Origin: Silene conica
Taxonomy: Eukaryota > Streptophyta > Magnoliopsida > Caryophyllales > Caryophyllaceae
Direction of reading: 5' to 3'
Assembly: GCA_029255685.2 (NCBI GenBank)
Contig: CM055315.2
Coordinates: 69,345,681 to 69,409,680, forward strand
DNA: 64,000 bases
The position numbers and the translations under genes were made by a program. A model generated the notes under the pieces. It was given only the letters and a program-made list of their open reading frames with translations, made no database searches and had not been told where the DNA came from. Of this stretch, positions 49,116 to 61,012 are shown one piece after another (the first letter of the stretch is position 1; the number at the start of each line of letters is the position of its first letter).

Positions 49116-52100
49116 CACAAGTCGAAACCTACGTCCACTATTCTCGATTAATAATTTTAGTACCTACTCCGGATTACAAAACTATCAACCGACTCGTACA
49201 ACTTTGATGTTAGTTGTAACTTGTAACTCTACAAGTACCGTTAAATACTTGCTATGTCAAACACCGTTAAATGTTCTTACAACGACAAATATCGCTAAAT
49301 ATATGACACACTACGTGTTGGAGCTATTGTCCTCAACAATTAGTGCAACAACACGTATAAATCTCTTAAAGGAACACAGGGTATACTTTGTATTTTAGCC
49401 AGTTGATTCACGTTTATCAATAATGGTTGGCTTGCTAGAAAGTTTGACGTTATTGTCATACAGATGGCGATAATCAACTTGTCCCTAAGAGTCACACCTA
49501 GAGGATGAAATCTGAGAGATATGATTAGATGAAAATGCAATCATATTGATACCCTATACGACTAAACGGTTACTCAATGTAATGATGATATAGTTATTTA
49601 ATACTGATTAAATAATATTAGCTAAAATGAATTAAAATGTTAATTCATAATTAAATATAAAATGTTATATTTAATTAGTGTGTAATGAAATTATTTAATA
49701 AAGATTAAATGATTTAGTTGAATATAAACAGTTATATTTATTAAATTATAAATATACGATATTTGTAAAATAAACGTTACACACAAGATAGGATAATAAC
49801 CGACTTTATGCAATAAATAAAATCGGTTACTAGGAACTGAAACAGATAGAATTCCGGACAGATGGAGGGAATTTCGGTCAATAGTAGGTAGTGCCATGAG
49901 ATTGAGTTTGTTACTTGTTTACGCAGTAGTTTAGGTAGACTCAAATACGGATTTGAGAATCCTATCTAAACTATGTAAGGTGGTTAAGAGATATACTGAC
50001 TATCAACTAACACCCCTTATAAATACCTCTTGGCACTCCTCCCTATGACATACGAGTTACACGACTACTTCCCTCCTCTCTCTCTCTAACTTTCATCTTA
50101 CACAAAATTAAAGGTAATTTTGCAGTTTCTAGCTCAGGAAAGGGTATTTCTCAGGACATCTTGGGTGAAACCATTAGGAGTATATCTGTTTTGATATTTG
50201 ATCTTAGGCCTTTGTAAGGACAGAAGGTTAATTCTTAATCCCAATCTTTGTATCTTGTTTTTCGTTTATGACTATAAAGCGTACATTAATGTATTTTCCC
50301 ACAAGTGGTATCAGAGTGTTAGGTTTACGAAATTTATTTTTGTATGATTTTCATAAACGTTTTGAGAAAGAAAAAAAAAGTCGTCGCAATTTCTTAGCCG
50401 AGACTTTTTTTTGTGTGTTTTTCGTCTTCCTTTTTGATTTATTATTGTTGTTGTATTAATCAGTTAAGATGACAAGATAATAAATTTTTAGATGTTTTAA
50501 CTTAATAACGATTGAGTTAAAACGTAAAACGGAATCGTCTTGTATGTTCTTGAATGAAATAATTTGCTAAATAATCGATCCCATGAAAATCTTGATGTTC
50601 GTCATAAAAGCTTAATTTGAATTATTAAGATTATATCAATGTCTAATAAGCATTAGATTTTGAATGTTATCGATCTTGTATTTTAGCAACCCGACATTAT
50701 TTTTCAAGTTCAATTTTTTTAAAATAATAATAAAAAAAAAGCCGTACTGTTCATGCGAAAAAAGAAAACAAAAATTCGAGCAGAATGTTTTTTTTTTCCG
50801 AGCAACTTGTTTTTTTTATTTTTTCGGCCGAGTTTTTTTTTTCGGGCTGTTTCGTCTTGTTATTTTTCCTTGTTACATTATAAGGATAATGTATACATGT
50901 TGTTGTGAAAAAGTTCACTAATTTTGATACCTAATTATTTTAAAACGGTTTAAAATAATGTTGGATTAATTCATATTATACAATAATATGAATATGTTTG
51001 TTTGATTAATATTATGTGATTAATTACGGAATTATCACATAATTTAAGTCATTAAATGTTGGTTTGGGTAAATTAATCTACATAATTACGGAATTATGTC
51101 TTGAAAGTTTAATTTAATTAGTATGATGCATTATATATTATTGTTGAATGAATGAATGGATTTATTTACGCTTTTGCAATCAGTTGTAATTTGTAATATT
51201 TAGTGTGACCTTAGTAAATTATGTTTTCGTAATGATGGAAACATAATTTGTGATTTATTTATGAGATCTCGAATCTCCCTTGTCTAATATTTTTACGTTT
51301 TTGGGAATTAGAATGTAATAAAGAAGACCAAGACGGAGATCGGATTGCTCACTCCCACAACATCACCAAGAAGAAACATCAAGACAAGACAAGCTTCTAG
51401 GGTCTATTGCTGAATGGATTCCAAAGTTATAATTTTGTTCTTTTTGTTAGGATAGGCCACACTAGGACTTGTTTTACTTTCGTTTTTATTTCCGTTTTGC
51501 TTTTCATTCACATGTTTTGCATCATTTTTCCGTCTAAACCAAATCACCTAAGATTGCATCAAAATTGACTCATATAGTATGTAAGCTAGTTAGTGTCGAC
51601 ATACAAATGTCACATGTTTTTTCTTAAAGCCATCACCTTAGTTTATTCATTCTCGCATGCTCACTACTACAAATCCCGCCATTTTCCGACGCTTTTTAGG
51701 CCTGTTTTCGACGCTTAAAAGCGTCGGTAAATTAATTCTCGACGCTTCAATAAAGCGTCGGCTTTTGGGGTGTCAGGAAGTTTTGACGCTTTTTTGTGTA
51801 AATAACAACGACGCTTTATTGTGTCACCAATAGCGACGGTTTTTGGTGTCATTACCCGCTACACTATTTTGTGTTTAGCCCAGCGACGCTTTTTTGCGTC
51901 GTAAGTTGTTTTCGACGCTTTTTGCTAGCAATCCCTGTCTTTCCTGCTTCTTTTTTTAAGCCAGATTCCTCTGCGCTGCTTCAGTTCAGTCTGTCGAAAT
52001 TGGCATATAATGATGCCACAGAGATCCAATTCGACTAAATATACGCAAAAACAAATTTTTATAACATAAATTAAAATTCCATCGTCAAGTTAATTAAATT

Positions 52101-54673
52101 ACAAGCTTTCAAAATTTAAAAGAACTATTGTAATAATTTTACTCCAACAATAATAGTGATCACGTTGTCACTCAAAAAATAATAAAAGCTTTCCAAAAAT
52201 TAAATACAAGCCAAAATGTACGATGATCGACTAAAGTACTCTCAAATTAAAAGTAAATTCCGAATTTGATCCTTTCAACTCGATTCTCTGCCACCATTTG
52301 TTGAATCTGATATCTGCATGCAAGAAAATTAAATATCATCAACAAGTGATTGAAGAAGGAAGTTATGCTACTAATGTAACGAAAAGATGAAATTACTATA
52401 GACTATAAGAGTATAGCTTAACAACTAAGTAGAATTTAGATTTGATTGAAACGAATTGGCTTTGAGTAAAGCGTAGAGCTCTAATTTATGATTTAAAATG
52501 CAAGGCAAGGCGGTATATTCAAATGAAAAAGGCGGTATATTCAAATGAAATTATAAGCAGAAGACCATTACAAACTGCATCCTGTGTAAAATGTAGAAGA
52601 CCATTAGTAGTTCCCTACACACATTAGTAGTTCTTTACCATTACAAACTGCAACGTAACCTGTGTAAAATGTTACCCTTTAAAACATTACAATACAATGC
52701 AGAAGACCATTTTATCTAACAGCTAAAGAACTACTAAACTTATACATCTCAGCATAGGTATATTCAAATGATGCATCTCAGCATCTCAGCAATATTTTGA
52801 TAAATCCCAGCAATTGATACATCTCAGCATAGGTATATTCAAATGAAATTATAAGCATCTTATTAAAGAGGACATAAATATACCTGTGAGTTCAAGGTTG
52901 ATCTTGCAAGCTCGGCTATCTCGGGTGACGGGATTCCAGAACTCATACCTTCCAATATTTTATGCAAGAGGATATTGGTCGCATTCAACTTGGTTTCTAG
53001 CTCTTCTTTGTCCTTACTCAAACTTACAATAGCCTTTTGCATGTTTTGCATTTGTCCCATATTTTGAAAAGCTAAAGAACTACTATCTCCCGATTTAGAA
53101 GCCTCTTTCCTCAAGATACTATGCACCCCAACTACGTCACTTCCTTTCACACCGAACCCATAGCCTAAGGGGCGTTTAGGGATATTTTCTCCATACATTA
53201 GCTTGGTGAAAGCTTCATTTTGAATTTGTACTTTGGGCTTGGTAGGATTAGCCAGAAGTTCAGATTCAATATAAGTATCAACATCCAACTGTACAAAAAA
53301 AAAATCCGAGTTCATCAAAATACATATTATCTGTCAATGTACACGATTATTTGGAGTAAATCAAACTTCTTTTATAAAAATGTTTACCACAAAATCTTCC
53401 GTTGCTATATTTTTCACATAGGTTCCATCTTTCCTCTTATGAGTTTCCTTGAAAACCTCTAATTCAGTTGGTTCTCTTTTGTTCTTTTCTTCCTGTTAGT
53501 CATCACCACATACAATTAGCTTCTAACTAACCTTGTATTTAATTATAATCAATTAAAAATAAAAGTAAAGATGGTATTATAATCATCCATAAAAGATATA
53601 ATTTTTACAAGATCGGCCCGTATATTAGCATAGCTTGTTGACCCGGTTGTGTGAGCATGATTTTGCGATGCACGTGCCTCTTTTCCACAATCAGCATATT
53701 TCTGCATACAATAAAACACGAAAAAAAAATTGCTTTCACATGATCAGAACACTATCAGGCCAATCATGTCCACTAAATGCTCCTGAACAAATATTTGAGG
53801 AAATACCTGTCCCTTCTCAGAATACCAATAATCCACTAAATGAATCCAACTATCAAGAGGTATCCTTGATGGTTTATTTTGATAGATTTCCTCTCTAGTT
53901 TTTGTCGTGGGTTTAAAAAGAGTATTCTTCAACTCGTGTCTATATTGTCTCACACTCTTGCCTATACGTTTCAGAATACCTTTGTCATAGCCATCTCCCT
54001 CAGGAATAACAAAATGCTCCTGAATTAAAAAAAACATAAGAACTATGTAGACAAAAATCATATGTTGCTCAAAGCAGCCAGATACTTGGAGCTAGAATAG
54101 AGTTGGGAGGGACAGACAGAAGGATCAGGTATAAAATCATTGCCAAAGCAAATTTTGAATTTATCTAAACTACTGTTAAATTGTTCATCAATTCGTAAAC
54201 CTTCTATTGCTGCTACTCTTATTTCAAGGACATTCAAGTATGGCAACAAATAATTCTCAGTAGAAACTCCTTCATAATCAGATTTTGTTTCGAACAGCAG
54301 CTCACCGAAAGGATACAAGTAGAGTCCTCCCAATTTAGAGAGCTTATTCAAGATGTGAGCAGGAATTTGTGGTAACTTATTACTAGAAGTGCATCTATTC
54401 AAATTAGTTAACTCTATTTATACGCATAGACATGTGGTCGGATCTTTCTATTAAGGAGCTAGAGAGGCCTCTTGTACTCTAGCTTACGTGATGACTTCCT
54501 AATATAAGATTACAAAAATGTCCAAATGAGCACGATCGCCGTTAAGATCAGAAGGAAGAGAAGACTAAATATGTTCAAGTTACGAAGAACATACCCGAAT
54601 ACACTGAACGATATCAACTTTGAACTTCTGAGGCACAAGGTGCCAATTTGTTATTCTAATTGGACAAAATCTT
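49116..54673. repeat. Right arm of the 5.56-kb palindrome
   Basis: This is the reverse complement of 43554-49111, separated from it only by AAAC (49112-49115). In order it holds mirror copies of the SIRE-like LTR segment (to 49315), the copia B LTR (49316-50303), the leader (50304-51658) and the CACTA 3' part (51662-54673). At 54673/54674 it joins the last 90 bp of the SIRE-like LTR. Confidence 0.97.
52275..54673 (-). pseudogene. Mirror copy of the 3' part of the CACTA second gene
   Basis: Minus-strand copies of exons 7 to 3 lie at 52275-52313, 52884-53288, 53388-53492, 53609-53701 and 53807-54019. Part of exon 2 is at 54595-54673, where the palindrome ends. It has no 5' exons or promoter, so it is a partial copy by origin. 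Transcription through the pair could give double-stranded RNA. Confidence 0.9.
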
Positions 54674-54768
54674 ATTGAAAAGAGAGAGGAGAGGTGCGAT
54701 TTTCGCACTTGTTTACTCAATTTAGCCCCCCCTGAATATATTGGATTAATAGACTCTTCAACAAGTGT

Positions 54769-55240
54769 TTCCAAACAAATCTTCAATAAACGATGAGGTG
54801 ACCTTATATATTGTCAAAGCAAACCAATTTTTCAAAGTTGTCGAACCAAAGCCTAATACTATAACCTTTAAATGTGGGCGATCTCCTAACCTATTCAATT
54901 GACACTTAAGGACAACACAAAATTACTTTCATTTTAGAGCTTTTACCATTATTGTCACATATAATGGTTCTCATGACGAGTCTTGCGTTTGTGACATGGT
55001 TCCTCGAGACCATGTTAATTTGAAACGTTGTTTCATTAGTTATGAGATTCGTAATCTTGTTGAGGGAGATTGAGGATATAAGGTGAACTCTATTGTGACT
55101 CACATTTTAGATACGTTTGTTTACACAATCTCTTATACCAACACTTAGAATGCAAAACAAACAGCAATTGAGGAAATATTTGGACATTGGGATAAATCAT
55201 ATTAGATGTTACCTCGTTTCATGCAAGCTAAGGTTTAAAA
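54769..55240 (+). pseudogene. MULE transposase remnant, continuation after the nest
   Basis: Read on from the frame left at 23818, the sequence gives VFPNKSSINDEVTLYIVKAN, then VVEPKPNTITFKCGRSPN, VTYNGSHDESCVC, and TNT(stop)NAKQTAIEEIFGHWDKSY. This is the MULE-type DNA-binding region (DBD_Tnp_Mut) followed by the typical W/xAKQxAxxxIxGxWxxSY stretch before the DDE domain. Three in-frame stops are visible (for example after SPNLFN and after LVEGD). Beyond about 55240 the similarity fades and I find no DDE domain. It matches the N-terminal remnant at 23166-23818 in family and frame. Confidence 0.75.
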
Positions 55241-56755
55241 AAATGTAATCCTGACAAATTGTCTAATTTCAATCACAACTTGTATCCACGTACCAAAGTT
55301 GAGATTATAATCAAAACGTAAACGGTGATGAGAGTTTATAATATATTACCTACTGGAGCGATCTTTCTAGATTTCAAGTCACCAAAAGGAGAAAACCTAG
55401 TTACCTTGCTAGAGATTAAAATTAGTAGATAAGTAGAATAATATTTCTCAATCAAGGCCTCTTGCTCACCTCCTTGAACAAACATAAGAATTAAAACAAC
55501 TAATCAAATAGTACTCTAAATAAACTTGGATAAAGAAAGTGAAAAATATCACTTACACTTACTACAAGATAAGATAAAAGAGATGTGAAAAATGAAAGAA
55601 ATGAATGTTGGGGATGGGTGATGAAATCTCACGTAAAAAAAAGAGGAGAAGTGAGATATTTGTTGTGTTGGGTAAGTTGTGACTTGTAGAGTAGATAGGT
55701 AGTGTAGGCTTAGAATATTAACTTAAGATATTAGGAACATGCCTATTAAGACCTTGGGCACCAAGGAACCAATTTTTCAACTTAGCATGTGCCTGGGTAA
55801 TGATTACACAAGGTGGGTGATGATTACACAAGGTGGATGAAGTAGTAACGGATGAATTTTCTGTCGGCGGATTTTCGCGTCAGTTTTCCGTATTTTGGGC
55901 ATAATTTCTTCCACAGAATTGCGATTAAGGTGATTTTCTTGGCGTTGGAAAGTCAAGAGAAAGAACTAAAACGTTTATTTTATAGTCGAGAGACAGAAAT
56001 GCACCTAAAACATCTCAAAATTAGCATCAATGACAAAGTAGTTATTCGCAAGTTTAAGGAGTGTAAATTTAAGATGGGTATTTGGATTTTCATTGTCGAA
56101 AAAGATAGATTTTGGATGAGATTTTCTTTCTTTTGGATCATTCTTATTATTCAAAATAAGAATTTAATATATAGGATGAAGTGGAAAAATACGGGGTTTT
56201 ACAAAAACAAAATGGATAATTTGGATCACACAAAACATATAACTTACTTGAACATGAGAGATAACCCACAACAAACAACTAAAAATGAAAATAGATAATT
56301 ATTGACTAATAAGCTCTGAAATGGACATAGATAACTTTTCTACCGAGTTAACAGGATATATAGTAGCTAAATTTTCTGTCGTCTAGAAATCTAGAATCAA
56401 GCATCCCTATTATCTTCCCTTTGGCGTTCTGTATTGGTCATAGTGAGTCTTGGAAATAAGGTTTTGATCAATTGGCATTTAAATAACGGAATGACTTTTT
56501 CACATACGAACTTTACACTTTCACATACATTTTTTCATTAAATTTCCATTTGATATCCTTTTTCTTAACCTAAACAAATTATAAGGTTTATATGTATGTT
56601 TTTCTCTAAAATCAAATTTAATTGCTCTAAAAATTTGTAAAATGAATTATAATTCTCTAATTAGTTAAGTAATTTAGTTGTTTAACAATTATATGTTTAT
56701 CAAATTATTAGGATTTATCAATTAATAAAATTTATGTGTAGTTGTTTATTAATTA
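55241..56755. other. Gene-free stretch
   Basis: No recognised element. The 148-codon open frame at 55852-56298 (starts MNFLSADFRVSF) has no motif I know and an AT-driven composition rich in K, F and I. I would not call it a gene. Confidence 0.55.
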
Positions 56756-56760
56756 AAACC

Positions 56761-57646
56761 TGATAGAATTATAGAAGGAGAGAATATTATATTATTGATA
56801 ATTGGTTTACATCATATGTGGTGGGTATTTATAATACCTCACTATTAAATCTAACTCTAATGGGCCTTAGCATCTTAGGGCCTAATACCCTCCCGCAATC
56901 GTAAAGGCAGTTTTACGAACTTTACGATTGGAGAATTACAAGAAAGCATAATCAATAAAAAAAATAGTCTTCATCTCGATCTTCTGTAAACTTCTCATCT
57001 TCACAAGGTGGTAAGGGGTGCGTATAGGACTCGCCAGACAATTTCATGCGTAACTCACCAGTCAATTTTCGTGCGTATTGGACTCGCCAGACAATTTTCA
57101 GTGCGTAACTCACCAATTTTTCAGTGCGTATTAGACTCGCCAGACAATTTTCTTGCATAACTCGCCAGTAAATTTTAGATGCCACCTTGATTAAACGAAA
57201 ACGTTTTCATTTTTCGAAATATAGACTAATTTTTCTTTAGAAATTTAAGGACATCTTATTTGTGCGAAAAAAATAGAAAGAAACAGAAAGAAGCGAAAAA
57301 CACCAACCATTCAATAATGGTCGACGATTGACATACTGCATATTAAGCAAAATGACAGTAAAATGTAAAGAAAGATGAAAGAGTTTGTGGGAAATTTTGT
57401 AAAGGTATTTCTTTTTTTTTTTGGATAAACTCCCATCGGTGGGTGTAAATTTCCGGTCACCCACCGGTGAGGATGCGGAAGCGATTTTTTGAGACCTCAA
57501 GAAAGAGGCTCTGATACCATGATAGAATTATAGAAGGAGAGAATATTATATTATTGATAATTGGTTTACATCATATGTGGTGGGTATTTATAATACCTCA
57601 CTATTAAATCTAACCCTAATGGGCTTTAGCATCTTAGGGCCTAATA
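56761..57646 (-). mobile_element. TRIM (terminal-repeat retrotransposon in miniature)
   Basis: Two 127-bp direct terminal repeats (56761-56887 and 57520-57646; TGATAGAATTATAG...GGGCCTAATA) differ at only a few positions. They are flanked by AAACC (56756-56760 and 57647-57651). The primer-binding site TGGTATCAGAGC abuts the right repeat on the minus strand (57508-57519). CCCTCCCGC after the left repeat is the minus-strand polypurine tract. The interior of about 630 bp is non-coding. It has about three units of roughly 50-55 bp with GACTCGCCAGACAATTT at 57010-57180. Whole in structure, moved in trans. Confidence 0.92.
57508..57519 (-). promoter_or_regulatory. Primer-binding site of the TRIM
   Basis: Minus-strand TGGTATCAGAGC directly next to the 5' terminal repeat; initiator-Met tRNA match. 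Confidence 0.9.
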
Positions 57647-57651
57647 AAACC

Positions 57652-58675
57652 CTAATTAAACAAAATTTCAAATTACAGTGAACACGATGATAGCCAATTT
57701 CTTTGACAAAAATGAGGAACCACACACACGCACTAAAGAATGGTGATTGATAATGCGTCTGTAGGCCAGATGTTTCTAATCATTTGGCGTAAAGACTTAT
57801 CTTTTATCTCCATCGTGTTTGGTTAGCCGGAGTGTTCGATGAACAGAAAGATGATTATTGGTCATAATGTATCATATAAGACTACGTTTATAGGTAGGTC
57901 TAACAAGGTTAGGTCTTGAATAAGGACAAAAAGTAATTAAAATAAAAAAATAAACTAAAATAAATTGATGGAACTACATTAGTTCCAAATGGTCTAAACT
58001 AGACCATGTGGAACTAGTTTCCAGGAACTAGTTCTTTTTCCACGTAAAGCTAGTTAGCTAACTACCCTTTATTTCTCAATTCATTTTGATTTTAGGCAAT
58101 TTATATTTAAATAGTAAGTTTCTCTTACGACGAATATATTTGTCGTAAACTAACGATGGGTCAAATTCTTTCACTTAAGTGTATAAGATAAATCATAGAG
58201 AATATAAATGACTTGCCTTTTTCTACCAAAGGGGTAATATTTGACTCGTCGTAAGTTTGCAACGGATATATCTGTCATAAATGAGAATTTGTGATTTTTA
58301 AAACAATATTATATTAGTTAGTTAAAGAGTACTTACTATCTTTTTGCCTAATGAATTCTATTCAATTTTATCTATATAAAACCAAAAATATTAATGTAAA
58401 TGTTTACGTTTATTAATCGTAAATACATTTATTACTATTATCAAAATAAAATTATGATGTATGGATATAATAAAAATATATGATGTTAAAAAAAGAGGAA
58501 CTAGGTCTGGCCAGGGCTTGATAAAATAACAAAATCAGGAACTAGGTCTAATAAGTAGGTTAAGAAGTATATAGTAGTATTTTAATGTAGGAACTAGGTC
58601 TAGGTTGGGTTGTAGGAACGACGGATAAACATGGTCTAAATGGAAAGGTTCAATAAAAATATCGATAACTTTCTA
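57652..58675. other. Gene-free stretch with one TIR-like element
   Basis: AT-rich. GAACTAG words recur around 57960-58050 and 58500-58620, without clear boundaries. The TIR-like element at 58120-58287 is listed separately. Confidence 0.5.
58120..58287. mobile_element. Small unclassified inverted-repeat element
   Basis: The left part (TTCTCTTACGACGAATATAT...GGGTCAAAT) and the right part on the other strand (TTCTCATTTATGACAGATAT...GAGTCAAAT) match imperfectly over about 50 bp. There is no clear target duplication. Likely an old MITE. Confidence 0.5.
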
Positions 58676-61012
58676 TCTATATATCTATATATAAGTGTAA
58701 AAGAAAAACCACTAGACACGTGGCAATCTCACGTTCACTCTCACAAATTGTTTTTCCCGCCTAACTATCCACTCTATCTATAGAGATATTCTATTGACTA
58801 AATATGCTAACATATGATATCAATGACTAAATATAGATGATACCAAATTTTGGAAATCATTCTTTGGATATTCTTTTATAATTAATTAATAAAATACACT
58901 AAAAAATCGGCAATTAATATGATGAATTTTATTTTTTTCCTATCAATATTAACTTTCAAAAAGAATATTTAGTTAATTATTAATAAAATACACGACAAAT
59001 AATCTGGTAAATTTCATTTTCCTTCCAATCTATATTAATTATGGAAAAGAATATTTATATAATTATTAATAAACAATAAAAAAAATACACTCGGGGAAAA
59101 AACGGCAACTAATCTTTAGATAATCAATCAAAGAAATACACTCGAAAAAGGGCAAATAATATTTATTTAAAAAACCAATCAATAAAAGATAAGCAATCAT
59201 GAGTCAATCTTTTATAAATAACAATGTTTTTATAACCGTCCAATATACGGGATAAAAACTTTTATAAAATATATTATTATTATTATTCGTAAAAAGCTAT
59301 TGAATAGATATAACTCTATTAAGAAGAGCTGTATCACATATATTTTGTCATTATTATCATATTGTAATCATGAAAAAAAAACTAGCTACTAAAAACATTA
59401 TAAATATAACAATACTAAACTTTATACACAGAGTATACCCTAACCATGCTCTTCAATAATCAAAGAATAAAAGACAAACAAATCATTCAGAATTATACTA
59501 CATTAGAACATGGTAAAACGGGAGTATAATTTGATACAATAAATTCTACTATTTCATATTATCTATCAGTAGGTCTCTTGAGAGACCGCCTCTCAATAAG
59601 CTTATTGGGAGACTATTGTACAAATTTAAGAAAATATGGTACTAAAAGTAATAAAATTTGTACAAATCATGATTAAAGATAAAATAAGTACATTTATTAT
59701 TTAAATAGGTACGAAAATACAATGGTACGATCAATGACAAAAGGGTCACGAAATACAAATAAAAGGGTACAAAAGAATGGTCTCTCAATAATTTATTGAA
59801 AGACTGTCTCTCTCAAGTTTTACTGTTATTCATGTGTATATTATTATGCAAGAGTACCATACTTATAGTTTGTGTGAATTTTTTTAATAGGGGTATATAT
59901 AATTAGCCTATAATTAGCCAATTATTTATGTGTGTTTTTCAACATCATAACTATGTTCTACTAAGGTTGTTGGGTAAAAAGTTTATATTAATTTAGTGTA
60001 AAAAGGTATACAATAAATCTGTATACCCTCACCAAAAATATGGGTAGTAACGAGTTTTAGCCTTTAACTATTTAAAGTTCTATTAGGTGAAGCAAGAGAA
60101 TTTATAACGGATAAAATTAACAATTTTTTGACAAAATTTACTATCAAATTAAATTTAACAGATTAGGAAAAAAATTAGCAGATTTAATTTTATCATTTCC
60201 ATATTTTTAAAATTATAAAAATTATATAAAGTTCTATTAGGCAAATTTCTACCATGTTTTTTTTGTAATTTAACTTCATATGATCCATATTATCGTACTA
60301 TATTAAAATTTACACAGAGATTGTTGTTTAGTGTTAAAAATATAAGGAAAGAATGATCCGTAAGCATCATATGTATACCTCTTATACAATACAATACTTA
60401 TTTTACATGTGTACATTATAATTATAATTATTTGGATCATTTATATTGTGATTATTACTAAAAAAGAAAGATGTTAGTTGTACGGGTAGCACCCCGATGG
60501 GGCGAGTATGGGTAAAGCATTTGTAGAGGAGTACAAGTACACATATTTCACCCGTGAATCTGTGGGGTAATGGGACATGGTTATACCCACCTACATATCA
60601 GATATGTGTGCATTTTTCATGATTTAAGAATTAATGATATTTTTAACTAATGTTTATAAAACATATAGGACGAGTGTATTTCGTTTACTCTCGAAGTTAT
60701 CATCGATATAAAATAAGATATGAGTATAATCACATGGGATTATGAATGTTTGGGTGAAGATATCACACACGTGCATACAAAATTTTGACTAATTATTATA
60801 CCAATTCCAATTATATATGAATTTTATCTGAATGTTTGAAGAATTATATATAAATGTTAAATCTCAATTCAATATTGTACTTTAAATTGAATGTGCAAAA
60901 TGTTTTACATTCATACTATAATATTTAATGAAAGTATAGCTATAAATTTCAAATGACTATTTATATATTTTTTTATGCATGCCCGTGCAATTTTGCACGG
61001 GTTCTAAGCTAG
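58676..61012 (+). mobile_element. Non-autonomous Helitron
   Basis: The 3' end has the stem CCCGTGCAA (60982-60990) paired with TTGCACGGG (60993-61001). Eleven bases later it ends in CTAG at 61009-61012, followed by T. The 5' end begins TCTATATATCTATATATAAG after an A, in a typical plant Helitron context with CCACTAGACACGTGGCA near 58712. Insertion between A and T without duplication fits the family. There is no Rep/helicase ORF. A TIR element lies inside it at 59577-59817. The exact 5' base is uncertain because TCTA words repeat there. Confidence 0.75.
59577..59817. mobile_element. MITE-like element within the Helitron
   Basis: The left CTTGAGAGACC...CTCTCAATAAG...TTATTGGGAGAC and the right end on the other strand (CTTGAGAGAGAC...TTTCAATAA...TTATTGAGAGACC) form imperfect TIRs of about 40 bp. 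No coding capacity and no clear target duplication. Confidence 0.6.

Larger units (their letters stand above)
23819..54763 (+). mobile_element. Solo LTR of a SIRE-like copia element, opened by a nest
   Basis: The LTR begins TGACCAACTATTTCC at 23819 and ends GACTCTTCAACA at 54763. It is flanked by the 5-bp duplication AGTGT (23814-23818 and 54764-54768) inside a MULE reading frame. Its own sequence is 23819-25540, about 48912-49115 and 54674-54763. All the rest is later insertion (Tourist MITE, copia B with CACTA and LARD-2) plus the inverted duplication. GTGGACGTAGG near 49089-49099 and the C-rich stretch near 54726-54732 recall the R-U5 part of SIRE/Maximus LTRs. I find no internal region, so it is a solo LTR. 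Confidence 0.78.

Noticed and set aside
55852-56298. A 148-codon open frame that might be a small host gene.
   Set aside because: AT-driven composition, no motif, no splice or promoter context, and it lies among decayed repeats.
4773-57519. The TGGTATCAGAGC matches considered as parts of tRNA genes.
   Set aside because: Each lies next to an LTR edge, and no cloverleaf surrounds it. They are primer-binding sites.
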